DNA of 64,000 nucleotides from Prorocentrum cordatum (Eukaryota; Sar; Dinophyceae; Prorocentrales; Prorocentraceae), in assembly GCA_963575745.1 (NCBI GenBank), contig CAUYUJ010018864.1:102001-166000 (forward strand), read 5' to 3'. Position numbers and translations under genes: made by a program. The notes beneath the pieces were generated by a model. It was not told where the DNA came from. It searched no databases and was given only the letters and a program-made list of their open reading frames with translations. Every line of letters begins with the position of its first letter. Positions within the stretch are counted from its first letter, which is position 1. Shown here piece after piece: positions 10,867-22,114 of this stretch.

Positions 10867-13800
10867 AAAATGCCAAGGCCAGGAGGGCCCTGGTGAACGG
10901 GCTGTGATTGCTAGATTGGCTAGCAGATGCATCAGAGGCGACCTGCACCTTGAGGCCGTCAACCATCCCCCAAGTCGGTGGTGGGCGCTTTGGTGCGTGC
11001 TGCGCACTCGCCTGTGTGAAGCCTTCCTGCCCCACACGCCTGTGTTCACGCTTCTTAGCGGGCTGGTGGATTTCCTCACCAAGTCTCAGGTTTCGGTGGG
11101 GGCCCTTCTTGAGCAAGATAAGACCTCTTTCCTTGATCAACAGGCGGTGTCCGTCAAGGTGTCCATTGACGGGAGACAGCCACTGCACGAGTGGCAGCAT
11201 CTTGACACCTTGCTTCGCTTTGGGGGTAGGTCTGCGAAGTGCCCCCGCACGGAACCCATCATGATGGGGAACGATGGGGAAGCTCTTGTGTCCAAGGAGG
11301 CAGTGGCTGATTGCATGCACCAGCATTTTGCCAAAGTTGAGCATGCCAAGCTTCTCGACATTCATGCCATTGTTGATCATTACAATGCTCTCCCCCCCCT
11401 CACGAAGGCCACTAGGGGGCCCGCCCATGTCGTCGAAGGCCTGATGCCTCCTGACCCCCTCGTCACCCCTGGGGACGTTCTGATTTCGCGGTATCAACTC
11501 GAGCGTGCGATCAGGAAGGCTCAACCGCATAGGGCCCCTGGACCTGATGGAGTGAGGGCTGATCTTGGAAGAGTGGCTCCCGCTGAGGTTGCCCAGCTTC
11601 TTTTGCCCCTCCTTGTCAAGAGCACTATTGCTGATAAGGAACCGCTCTCTTTCAAGGCTGGGTTTGTTACGTATTTTTGGAAGGGTAAGGGCTTGGTTGC
11701 GGCCAAAGAGAATCAGCGCAGCATCCTCAAAGCCAACGTCATTGGCAAGCTTTACCATCGGCACATCAGGGAGCTTGCGTGGGGGTACTTTGAGCGTTGC
11801 ATGCTTGTGATTCAGTGTGGGGGGCTCCCTGGCAGGTCTTGTGAGAATGCCATTCATTTTTTGCGTGAGTTCTCGGCGGTGGCTGAGAAGTGCAAGCGAA
11901 GCACGGGTTTCCTCTTCCTGGACCTGCATTCGGCCTTCTACACCACCTTGAAACAGATTGCGTTGCAGCTGCCTGGGGAGGAGCAACTGCTTCGGGACAC
12001 CTTGGACGACCTCCCCATCCCCCCCCTTCTGTTGACTGGCCTCAAAGCCACCCTTCAGGAGCCTGGAGCTTTGGATCGTGTTGTGGACGTCCCTGCGGTC
12101 CTCGCCCTTCTCAAAGATTCGCAGAGGGGATCGTTTTGGAAAGTGCCTGACTCTCCTTCGGTTGCCTTGCCAGGCTCTGGCACCCGCCCTGGGACCGTGC
12201 TCGCTTCGGATAACTTTAATGTTGTCTTTTCTGGCATTCAGAAGGATGTGGAAAGGTCTTTGGCCAACGAACAACTTGCTTGGACCCCGCCCCCTGCTCC
12301 GTTGCTGTTTGCGTTGTCAGGCGACCACCATTATCCCCACTGTTCTGTCTCCTATGTTGATGATCTCACCTCTGCTCTGGCCGTGGAGAAAGCTGGTCGT
12401 CTCGTTCCCTCTGTCCTCACCATGGCTGAGGAAGTCTTCCGTGCTTGCTTTGAGAGGGGTCTAGTCCCCAATGCTTGCAAGACTAAAGCTATGCTTTGCT
12501 TTAGGGGTCAAGGTTCGGTGAAGCTTCGAGGTGAGCACTTTGGCATGTCCACCCCTGCTCTCAAGTCGGGGCGGTTCCAGATGGAGATTGAAGTTGTGCG
12601 CACCCATCGCTGCCTCGGGGCTATGATTCAGGACAATGGAGGGATGGGGCCCGAGGTGCACTTGCGCTGCACCTCCACCTTTGGGGCCCTCAGGCCCATT
12701 CGCAAGGCCGTTGCTCCCAGGGCCGCGCTTTCCCTGGGTCGCAAAACCGTGTACGCCGAAGCCCTGGGGGCTTCTCGCCTTCTTTATGCTGTGGCTACCT
12801 GGCCTAGGCTCACCGTTGCCCTCGAGAACAAGGTTCGGCTGGCGCATGAGGCCATCTATCGCAGCGCCCAGGGACTTCCCTTTAGAAAGAATGGTGAGGA
12901 GCAGAAGCATGGCTATGCCGATATCTTGGCCCGTTCTGACAGGATTTGCATCTCGGAAGTTGGGCACATCTGCAGGCTCAGATATCTTCCGAGGCTGGTT
13001 CAGTTCTCCCCCCCCTTGCTTCGGGTGCTCTTGGACATCGAGATGGCTGAGGATTTCGGTTGGCCGCTCGTGCTTAGGGACAGTGTGAAGTGGGCTTGTT
13101 CTCTCCTCACCCCCTCTGAGCGCCCGTGCCACCAGGTCGACCCACTCCCGACCTGGGTGCGTCTCGCGCGCGAGCAACCGCGCAGGTACATCCAGCTTCT
13201 TCGCCTGGCTACATTGCGAGCCAAGCGACGATCCAGCACCGCCCACCTTGTGCTTCTGGCCTCCAGGCATATTCGTGACTGCTGTGGGGGCACCCCCCTG
13301 GAATCACCTCCTCCCCCCCCTAGGGTGCCTGCCTTTGTTTGTAACGAGTGTGGCTTTGTTGCTGAGTGCGCACGCACCATGAGGGTGCACATGTCTAAGA
13401 GGCACAAAAACGGTCAGACTCCCTACGACCTTGCGGTGGGCTCTGTTTGCAATGTGTGTATGAGGGACTTCGAGGGCCCCGCTAGGCTGGCGAAACACTT
13501 CTCCTCTGCTAAGGCCTGCTTTCTGAGCATCTTAGCCCGGCCTGCCCGCCCTACCCCCCAGGAGCTCTGTGAAGCTAGGGCTGAAGCCAAGTTGTCCCAG
13601 CAACAGCATCGTGCTAAAGGGATGCCCGATAACTTTGCTCGCAGGGCCCCCGTTCGCATCCATGGCCCCCCCGTTGCCCTCAAATGGCTTGGTCCCCCTC
13701 CCCCGCGGGCCGTTCTTACCCCTGCGGCTGCCGCCCCTGCCCCTGTTTGGGCCCCTCCCCCGCTTGTTGTCACCCCCGTCCCCGCTTGCGTTCACAAAGT

Positions 13801-14605
13801 TGTTCTGGTGATCGCTAAAGGTGATGATTGTCTGTGTGGCCTGGCGAAAGCCTGGGAGCAGGGGGGGCAGGGTAGTGACATGCCCTTGATTAGGGTTGAA
13901 TGGAGGGGGCTCGCGTGGACGTCCGAAGCTGATTTCTGGTGCAGCGCCATGCGTCAAGGCAGGATCGCTGCCATCATTTGTGCTCCCTCCTTGCAGACCA
14001 TGTGGCCACACCGCCTTAGAGGGCCCAAGGCCATGTTGCGATCCCCCGTCCAGCCTTGGGGGCTTGACACTCTCAGTGAGCAGCGTTGGGGGTTGGTGCA
14101 GCAGGACAACGCTTTTTACTTGGGGATGTGCGCTCTCATGCATGAGGCGTGGGCTCGGGGGATTGCCGCGGTTTGGTTACACCCTCCCCCCTCTTTCAAT
14201 GGCCACGTGTCGGGTTGGAGTCTTGACCCTCTGATGCCCCTTTCGCACCAGCAGCGTGTCTCTACCTTCCTTGCCCCCCCCCCCCCCGCGGAGGGAGGAT
14301 GCAGGCTCAGGTTGCTTGCTACTCATTGGCCTACTCTGGAAAGTGACATTACTGGTGTCCCGAACGTCAGCAGACCAGTAGGGGGGGGAAGCTTGTGCAC
14401 CCATCCCCTCATCCCACATTCCTTGTGGTTTGATCTGGTCTCCTCCTTGTCCGTCGTCGTTCCGACAGGCTTGTGTGGCACCGACACGGCGTGGCTTTCC
14501 CACGCTTCTACGACGGTGTCCTCTCCTTGCCTAGTTGTCGCTAGGGATGCGTGTGGCTGTTCCAGCTCCCATCTGGGAGAGGCGGACGATGCGTGCTCCT
14601 CTTAA
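10867..14605 (+). mobile_element. LINE-type retrotransposon ORF, 5'-truncated: RT, C2H2 fingers, methyltransferase-like tail
   Basis: The coding part starts abruptly at the edge of satellite array 1, though the frame runs on back into the satellite; the N-terminus and any endonuclease are missing, as expected of a 5'-truncated non-LTR copy. Reverse transcriptase motifs: RAPGPDGV (about 11531-11554), NQRSILKANVIGKLY, LPGRSCENAIHFL, FLFLDLHSAFY with the motif A Asp at 11921, and the catalytic YVDDL at 12353-12367. After the thumb region come two zinc fingers, CNECGF...HMSKRH (from 13340) and CNVCMRDF...HFSSAKAC. A C-terminal region (about 13795-14240) resembles the methyltransferase-like tail I remember from dinoflagellate retroelement proteins: VVLVIAKGDD, then ICAPSLQTMW where a Pro-Cys pair is expected, then PWGLDTL. 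Stop at 14603-14605. RT call firm; tail call tentative. Confidence 0.85.
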
Positions 14606-15589
14606 TTCTCTCGTTGCTGGACTGCCCCACCCTTTTCCTCGCCACCTTTTCAGACTGGGCTTCATTTTTACAGCCCTTAGGTTCCGACCGACCGACCGAC
14701 CGAGGAGGAGGAGGAGGAAGAGGAGGAGAAGGAGGAGGAGGAGAGGGAGGGGGGGATCGGAGGACGAGGAGGAGGAAGAGGGGGAGGAGGAGGAGGAGGA
14801 GGTGGAGGAGGGAGGACGAGGACGGGTTTGGAGGAGGTGAATCCTGCCCCAGAACCCCCCTGATCAGTCGGTCGAGGCCAAGCACGCGATATCGACGGCT
14901 CGTGTTGGCAACCCTCCGAATGCCGAGCGCCAGCTCCCAGTGGTTGGGGCCGCGCCGTAACCTTCGATCCACTACCCTCGCCCACTCGCGCCCCTCGCCT
15001 CATCCATCGCGGATTGGGTCGACGGCGGGTACGCGATAGGGCAGGGGGAGAGGGTGGAGGGTTACGGCACGGCCCCAGCCTCGATCCACGTCAACGGTTC
15101 ATGCCGCCATGGGGGCCACGTGCACGGCCATGCGCGCAGCCGTTCCCGCTCCGCCCCATCTCTGACGTTTGAGCACATCCCTGCAGATCGAATTCCCACT
15201 GGGGTTCCCTCCTCGTCCTCCTCCTCCTCCTTCTCCTTCTCCTTCTCCTCCTCCTTCTCATTCTCCGCCTGCTCCTCATATCACTCATCCTCCTCATCTT
15301 GTTGCTGCTCCTCCTCCTCCTCTTGTCCCCCCCTCTCCTCCTCCTCTCCCCTCCTCGTGATGCCCCCCCCCTCTCCCTCCCCCTCTTCCCCCTCTTCCGA
15401 ACTCCCCATTCTCGAATGGGACTTGCCCTCGGCCTCTCTGCTTGCTGTCACCGCCTGCTTCTCGCGCAACTGGGGCTCTGGCAGAAACGTCGGTCGGAGG
15501 CTCTTGCATGCGCGCACCTCCGCGCAATTGAAACAGATTCGAAGACGCAACTAAAGTGATTGCGCACAGCAGCTGGGCCACCCGTTGAC
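14606..15589. other. Low-complexity stretch after the LINE
   Basis: A CCGA tetranucleotide run (about 14687-14704) is followed by a GGA/GAG-rich run (14704-14850). A unique segment to about 15200 shows no credible exon. Then come CTC/TTC-rich runs (15215-15410). ORFs here are low-complexity shadows. No poly(A) tail of the LINE is evident. Confidence 0.5.
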
Positions 15590-15715
15590 CCGCCGTTGAC
15601 CCGCCGTTGACCCGTCGTTGACCCAGCGTTGACCCGCGAGGGCCCGCCCCCATGCGATGGATGGGTCACGCTGGGTCAATGGCGGGTCACTGGCGGGTCA
15701 ATGGCGGGTCAAGGG
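15585..15715. repeat. GTTGACC minisatellite (locus 1)
   Basis: About ten units of roughly 11 nt with core GTTGACCCGCC on the + strand (15585-15640), switching orientation to GGGTCAATGGC (15660-15715). It lies just past the stop codon of the methyltransferase-like gene on the - strand. Confidence 0.85.
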
Positions 15716-15751
15716 CGGTGATTGCAAGGGATCCCCGCGCAGCGCGAGAGG

Positions 15752-17606
15752 CTAGTCGGACTCAATAGCGGCTCCATACTTGATTGCCTGGTTCTGGAAG
15801 GCGAAGATGACAGCTCGGGAAATCTGAGTCGTCAAGCCTGCTGGGTACTGCTCGCTCGGCTTCTGGTGCTTCGATTTCGATACCCACACGCCCTGCTTAG
15901 CGCCCCACCAGGCCTGACGTCCAGGTTCAGCAGCAGCAGCGGGTTGGCTCCGAGGGGTGTTCCGGTAGAGCGGTTTGACGTCAGCAGCCTGAGGAACCAT
16001 AATCGTGCGGGGCGGGTCTTGAGGGGGGCGACGGGGGCGGGCAACCGGAGAGGGGGGCGCGGCGATCCTATCGCCTTCAAGGGCAGGCGGCGCGCCCCGA
16101 CGATCACCAGAATCCGCCCTTGCCCAGGGCGCCCGATGGGGAGCCGAGGGTGCCATGAAGGGGCGGGTTCTGCTAATCGTCGGCGCGCGTCGCCTGTGGG
16201 TTTGATTTGCCCCCGTCCCCTCCCTCCCATCATCTTCCCTCGATCCCTCCCTCCCCCTGATCCCTTCTCAGCCCTCTCCATCTCCCTCCGCTCGTCACCC
16301 TCTCTCTTTCACACCCCTTTGCCGTGGTCAGTTCCCCCACCCCCCCGTCACACATGTCCCCCATCCACTCGATTCCTCATTATAACCCCCCCCCCAGCGT
16401 TTTCTTTGAGCGTGTCGTCTGCTTCCTTCTGCGTGCAAGCCAGGAACTCGTCCCACAGAGCTCTCGGCCACGTGGTGTAGATCTCGAGCGGCTTGCGGCT
16501 CTCGCCACCGTAGCGCCCCGCATATGTGACACAACGGATGAAGTGAAACATGTCAAGCGTGGACCGCACATCTGGCATATGATACAAGATCGAGCCGATG
16601 GGTTGCTCAACGCAGGCGTACACGTTCCTGACCACACATAGCCCAAGTAGCCAGGACCTCCCTCCCACCCATGCGAAACCATTATAGAGAGCGACGGTGA
16701 GAAGGGATCAGGAAGTGAAGGGTGCGGAGCTGGGAAGGAAGAGGAATTGGAGGAAGCGGAGGTGGGGAGAGCGTGGACAGGGACGGAAAGAAGGGGGAAC
16801 ACTTCTCACTTCCGCATGGCGCGCTCGCCGACGTGTCGCTCCCCTGCGCACGCATGTGGTTCACTAGCCGTCGTCGTGTCGTCACTCTCACCCTGCCTCG
16901 TCCTCATCCTCGACTGCCTTCCTACTTCTCATCCTCCTTATCCTTCTCCTCATCATCATCGTCGTCATGTTTGTCTTTTGCGCGTGGCACTCGTGCTGCA
17001 TGAAACGCCACCGTGCGCACGAAAGTTCTAATGTATGCAACTGGCCAGCACGGAGACACCCCCTCCCCACGTGAGAAACGCGAGGCAGTTGGCCACGCGC
17101 ACGTCATCCCGAGAACAGTTGCCGAAAGCGAACTCGAAGCTCCTCTTGGTCGCGCCCCTGCTGCAGTTAATCCACGTCGAACACTGGGGCGAAAACCAAG
17201 CGTTCCCGAAGGCTAAAATCGAGGCGATGCTCACGGCCACGAAGCAGAAGCCCTCGACTGTACCGACGTCATCGCGGTATCGGCCAGACAGCTTCTCCAC
17301 GGCACACGTGTGCCATCCTTTGGTTTTCAATTGAATCGCAATGCTAGAGCTGCCGCTGAACACCTCGAGGAAGTGAAGGCAACGATGAATTGCGGGAGTC
17401 ACTGTGTGCAACCTGCCAGTCACGCGGTGAAGCAAAGGCATGTTGATGCCACTGTCGAGGATCAACGGCTCCTCGCGGTCGAACTCCGAGCTGATAGCTT
17501 GAGCGATGCGCACCCTCACCAAGTCCACCTCGGTGAGCTCGAACGGTGAGCACTGCGCGGCCCGAAAGAGACACAGTGCCAACAGGAACGAAGCGGCCCC
17601 CGCCAT
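15752..17606 (-). CDS. Methyltransferase-like protein, dinoflagellate family, three exons
   Basis: Exon 1 begins at 17606 (MAGAASFLLALCLF, hydrophobic, signal-like) and reads to about 17045. It holds HRCLHFLEVFSGSSSIAIQL, matching a class I SAM-binding motif (hydrophobic strand, then Gly/Ser-rich loop), and WFSPQCSTWINCSRGA, in the position of the Pro-Cys loop of C5 methyltransferases but with Gln between Pro and Cys. Exon 2 starts at 16627 after GGTCAG and reads VYACVEQPIGSILYHMP (Glu-Asn-Val-like position), then GESRKPLEIYTT, ending near 16350. Exon 3, about 15930-15752, reads KHQKPSEQYPAGL, which fits the end I recall for this family. Introns hold CT-rich repeats. Enzymatic activity and substrate are unproven; a role on DNA or RNA is inference. 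Confidence 0.55.
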
Positions 17607-17613
17607 TGCTCCG

Positions 17614-20600
17614 CTAAGCTCCTGGCAGAAGCGGAAGCGTCCCCGCTCCAGCGCCGAAAATCAGAGCATTCAAATTGAGCCTGCCATGAATGTCAAACAT
17701 GGCGAATCTGCGAATCTCCAGCGATGCTCTGTGCGCGAACTGGGCGAGATTTCTGAGGCAAACGTTCAGACCCTCGTCTGTGAAGGTCGTGTACAGCTTT
17801 GGGGACCCATGGAACACAGTCCTACAGAACGTCAGAATTACAATGCTGGCCGCGGGGCGAGTCCGGTAGGTCGGGCGTCTGGCACGGTGTCCTGCACATG
17901 TATCTCGGCAGCCGCGCTCGCCCGCCCATGTCGACGCAGGGCGACCGAACCGCGGCCCGATCTATTGGACTATGCCCGCATGCCCCCCCCTTCACCCCTT
18001 CCACCGTGCTGCGCCCCATGCACTCCCGTATTCGATGCCAATCTGTCCTGTCGGCTAGATGTACTATAAGGTGATGTTTTGGCACGTGCTTGAGGCCCGA
18101 AGCATCGCAAGCCCGAAGAAATACGCATGCGAGCTCAACGAGGTTATCTCGTTGAGCTTGCGAGACAACGTGGTTCATGGTCCGAATCGACCCCAGGAAC
18201 TGCGACAGAGCAGACCCAGCCGCGATAAACGCATCCCCGAAAACATTGCCCCCACCACATTCCATCAGCTTGAATAGCGCAAACTCCATGATGACTCCGA
18301 TCTCGCCAGCCTTGGCCTTCAGGACCCCTCCAGGGTGCGCAAAGTTAGCTTCCGTACAATCAGCAGAATCGCCCAACATCCCAGACGTAAGTGTGCTCAC
18401 GCGCCGCTCCCACGGTATGTCTTTTGCAGACTCCCAGTACCGTAGATCTGCAACTAAACGATTAATACATAATTGTTTCTTTTGTTCCACGGTCCCCTGG
18501 CACCCCCACGGGTTCTTCAAAATCAAACGCCAGCACGCGGAGGCCGTCCATCGTTGGCACGGACCATAATACAACGTGTGGAGCGAATCTATTGCAAGCG
18601 TGCGCACAGGATTGCTTGAAAGAGATGTGTTGAATAGAGGGCACCGATGCGACACAGGGTCAATTACAGCGGTGCCTGATAGTCTTGGCCTCCAAAACGT
18701 GATTGTGAAAGGAAGTGCGATATTGTGTATATTCCCAATGTCGGGCACGTCGACCGAGGGTTCGATCCTATCCCCAGCCTCCAAGCTAATGTTTGATACG
18801 ACGATGGGCCTGGCCACCACCCTCCCGCCCAGCTTCTTACTTCTTACCCACGACGTGTTTGACAGAACAAGCCATCTATCGCGCTCGCTTTCTATGGGGA
18901 CCTTTCGTTCACACTGGCTGCACGACGATTCATACTCGTGTTCAGTCCGCATCGGCCACGGGATATGATCATGGGCCAGCACGCCGTTCATGCTGTGGAG
19001 TTCGCATTTCGGACTCGAGCAGAACTGACAAGGTTGGAAAGTCGATTGCCACGACGCCAAGCCGAGCGTTTTGTTGTGTTCTGCCCAATCTCCCTTAATC
19101 CGCCAGCCGCCGATGCAGCGCCCAGGCGCGCGAGCAAGATGTGGCGGGTCAACGGCGGGTCAATGGCGGGTCAACGGCGGGTCAACGGCGGGTCAACGGC
19201 GGGTCAACGGCGGGTCAATGGCGGGTCAACGGCGGGTCCGTGGCAGGTCCATGGGCGCGATGTCTTTCTGCTTGCTTTTGTGCATGGCGATATTGCCCGC
19301 CAGCGTTATCATTATCATCTGTCCTGCATCGTTCACCGAAAACCTCGCCCTCCTCCCCCTCCGACTCCTCCTCCACAATATACACATCATCATCATCATC
19401 GTGATTAGAATCTCATTTGCCTCCCCCGCGCGGTATAGATAGGGGTGAGCTTCCCCGCACCTCCTCCTCCTCATCATGATCCTCACCCCCCTCCTCCTCC
19501 TCCGCTTTCTCCTCCTCCTCCTCCTGATCTCACCTGCATGGGGAGGGGCGCCGGTAGGCCTCTCGCCTGATCCGCGTCCGCCGCGTCCTCACCCTCCCCT
19601 TCCCCCCCTCGTCCTCGCCCCTCTTCGTCCTCATCCTCATCCCCTCTCCCTCCCCTTCTTCCACTTCCTCCCCTCCACCTCCTCCTCCCCATCTTGATCT
19701 CAGGGGGCGCCGGTAGGTCTTCCTCCTCCTCCTCCTCCCACCCTCTCCCTCTTCTTCCCCTCCTTTCCTCTCCGCCCGTCCTTCTCCTCCCCCGCTCCTC
19801 CTCGTCCTCGCCCTCATCCGCCTCCTCGTCCTCGTCCTCCTCCTCCCTCCCCTCCTCTTATTCCTCTCCAGTTCTCCTCTTGGGCCCACCAGGCCTGATC
19901 CCCCCTCTCATTCGCCCAATCCCCTCCTCCCCTGTTTGTTATTACGGTGGCGGCGGAAATCGCAAAGCGTCTTGCATCCAGAGGAGGCAGCACTTCGGAA
20001 GCTCAACGCAAGCGGACAAGGGGTCGTCTTTTTCCCAGGGAGTGTCATCGTGACGGCGGTCAGGCGAACGTCCCTTCACCAACGCCTCAAGCATCCATGC
20101 GATTGTCTGCAAGGCAGGCCAGACTGAACACCACCCCCTGCAGCCGCATTTGCATTTATCGGACCCCAACTGAACCCCACATATGTGACGTTTTTGAGTG
20201 AGGAGGTTGATTACCCAGAACCCCAGGATGCTATCTGAACGCCCCCCCACTGCCGATGTGTATCGGACCCCGTCCAGGTACAGTCCCAGCGGGACAGGGA
20301 GTAGCTCGCCAGCTTCTGACGCGCGGACAACGTCTGGGTGAGACTTGTAGCAAGGTAAATCGAGCACGCACTCATCCCGATCGTCGGGGTCTGCCCTCAA
20401 GATCTGAAACGATGAGCTGTCGGCCTCCAGCTCCTCTGCTACAGTGGCCCAGATGGGCCGAAATGGGATGTCCCTGATAGTTCTTTGGGGGGAACGCCTC
20501 ACGTTGCATGGGGTAGGGACCATGTAGAGCTTATCAGGCAAAGGCAACCTGTCGTCCAACAACCTCTGGTACTGCCCCGACTGCACCCCTGGCTCCTTCA

Positions 20601-20823
20601 TATATGTACTGAAGGACCCACCTTGTGCACCTGCGTAGTGGCAATGGTAGCATAAAGTGCACAGGTCGCGAGCCGTCAGCCTCGCAGTCGCATACAAACT
20701 GACCATGTACTTACGGAGATCGGATCCAGAATCACGCTGCTTCTGTCGTTGCCGAGCGTCCCCCCCAGGAATCCACGGCACGCGCACCCTGCGTTTTGAT
20801 TTCAACTGGCGTTTGGGCGCCAT
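17614..20823 (-). CDS. Transposase-like protein, dinoflagellate multi-copy family (copy B)
   Basis: Start taken at ATG 20823 (MAPKRQLKSKRRVRV); the frame opens at 20919. Exon 1 (to about 19945) holds LCYHCHYAG, LGLYLDGVRYTS (Asp at 20274-20272), GRSDSILGFWV, CKCGCRGWCS and RHDDTPWEKDD. Exon 2 starts near 19105 with RIKGDWAEHNKTLG (Asp at 19090-19088), CQFC, LEAGDRIEPS, ITFWRP, IDSLHTLYYG and VPKHHLIVHLADR, ending near 18050. Exon 3 (about 17817-17614) reads GSPKLYTTFTDEGLN (Asp-Glu at 17778-17773), then stops at 17614. The order Asp-Gly-Val, Lys-Gly-Asp, Pro-Lys-His-His, Asp-Glu parallels copy A. The first intron carries CT-rich runs and a GGTCAAC minisatellite. DDE transposase origin is inferred. 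Confidence 0.6.
19140..19252 (+). repeat. GGTCAAC minisatellite (locus 2), in an intron
   Basis: Ten copies of an 11-nt unit GGCGGGTCAAC, nearly perfect (two with AAT for AAC). It lies in the first intron of the transposase-like copy B, close to the exon 2 acceptor. Confidence 0.9.
19440..19905. repeat. CTCCT-rich low-complexity tract
   Basis: Pyrimidine-rich DNA of CTC/CTT triplets with two islands containing GGCGCCGGTAGG (about 19546 and 19705), read here as intron of copy B. The ORFs over it are low-complexity. Confidence 0.7.
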
Positions 20824-20923
20824 GCTTCTGAACACCTCGAGAGCCACCACAGCTATTACGATAGGTATACATATGTGACAATTCGCACGCATGCCAGACT
20901 TCCTAGTGTTGACAGACATACAC

Positions 20924-21389
20924 GTTACAACCTTGAAAACTCTCCAGAACTACCGATGCCCCCCACAAAGAAACACGTATTAACCCCCGATCACCGTAAG
21001 TAGCATGGTCCGCATGGCATGAACAACGCCGCAGCGCTCACTACACTGTAAGCCCTGCAGTTGTTTTCAGCAGCAATGCACACCTCCCCGCTCACGGGGG
21101 TCGAAACGCCCATGGCCGAAACCTCGCGGCAAAAGCGAAAGCAGTGGTGCCTGCGCCCACTGACGTTGCCAGAGCGACCTCGTCATGCCCGAGTGGGCCC
21201 AAGGCGTATGGGAAGCGATTTCACGACGAGCGTTGCATCCAGGTGGACTCGGGGCTCGCATGCAAGGGTGAGTATGGTTGCGGCAGGCTGCCACGAAGTG
21301 AACGTACTGGCCCAGGAGGGGCTGCATGCGTGATGCAGGTCGGCGCTTGAGCTCGTCACGATATCTGAAACGCGGTCGGGCTGCGGTCA
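20924..21389. other. Gene-free stretch upstream of copy B
   Basis: AT-richer DNA up to about 21060, followed by a GC-rich part with short ORFs on both strands. None shows a recognisable family feature. It could contain the promoter of the - strand gene, but I see no defined element. Confidence 0.4.
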
Positions 21390-21760
21390 ACAGCGGACCA
21401 ACGGCGGGTCAACAGTGATGTCGGCCCCACTTCCGGTTGGTCAACGGTCGGTCAACGGTCGGTCAACGGTCGGTTTACGACGGTCAACGGTCGGTCAACG
21501 GTCGGTCAACGGTCGGTCAACGGTCAACGGTCAACGGTCGAGGGTCGGTCAACGGTCGCCAAACCTGTGAATTTACACTGGTTGGTGCCTGGTCAACGCT
21601 GGGTCAACGCTAGGTCAACGGTGCGTTGACCGTGGTCGGTCAACGGTCGGTCAACGGTCGGTTTACGGCGGTCAACGGTCGGTCAACGGTCGGTCAACGG
21701 TGGTTTGACGACCAGATGAGGCGGTCAACGGTGGGCGAACGATCGGTCAACAGTGGTTCG
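21388..21760 (+). repeat. GGTCAAC minisatellite (locus 3), 10-11-nt units
   Basis: More than twenty copies of CGGTCAACGGT, arranged as GGTCGGTCAAC with occasional GGTTTACGACGG variants. A short unique island (21548-21590) interrupts, containing GTGAATTTACACTGG. The same GGTCAAC core occurs at 15.6, 19.2 and 27.5 kb. Confidence 0.9.
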
Positions 21761-22114
21761 GTGAGAAGTCACAGCAAGCCGAAGGCATGTTTACCTAAAT
21801 CACGTGCAAATGCAACGGCGAATCTAATGTTTGTCAATGTGTTGGTCGGCGGTTGTGCGTTAGCAACGATATTGAAACCATCTGGAACCCTCATGCGTGC
21901 CTCGCGCATGCGCGCGAACCCCCTCAGCGGCGCAGCATGCGCGCACGCGCGTAAAAGATTGCAAAGCCACGAGCCCACCCCATCCCATTCCTCGACTGCT
22001 ATATCATACCTGCGTCCCCCGACCATTGTGGCGGCACAACCTCTCCCAGATGGCATCGAGACCTACAGCCATAGATCGGCCGCTTGGCAGGTTCGAAATC
22101 TGGGAGCAGCGCAC
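21761..22114. other. Gene-free stretch with CGCATGCGCG palindromes
   Basis: Contains TGCGTGCCTCGCGCATGCGCGCG and GCATGCGCGCACGCGCG near 21895-21950. No exon recognised; an ORF on + runs through but joins unrelated low-complexity DNA. Confidence 0.4.
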
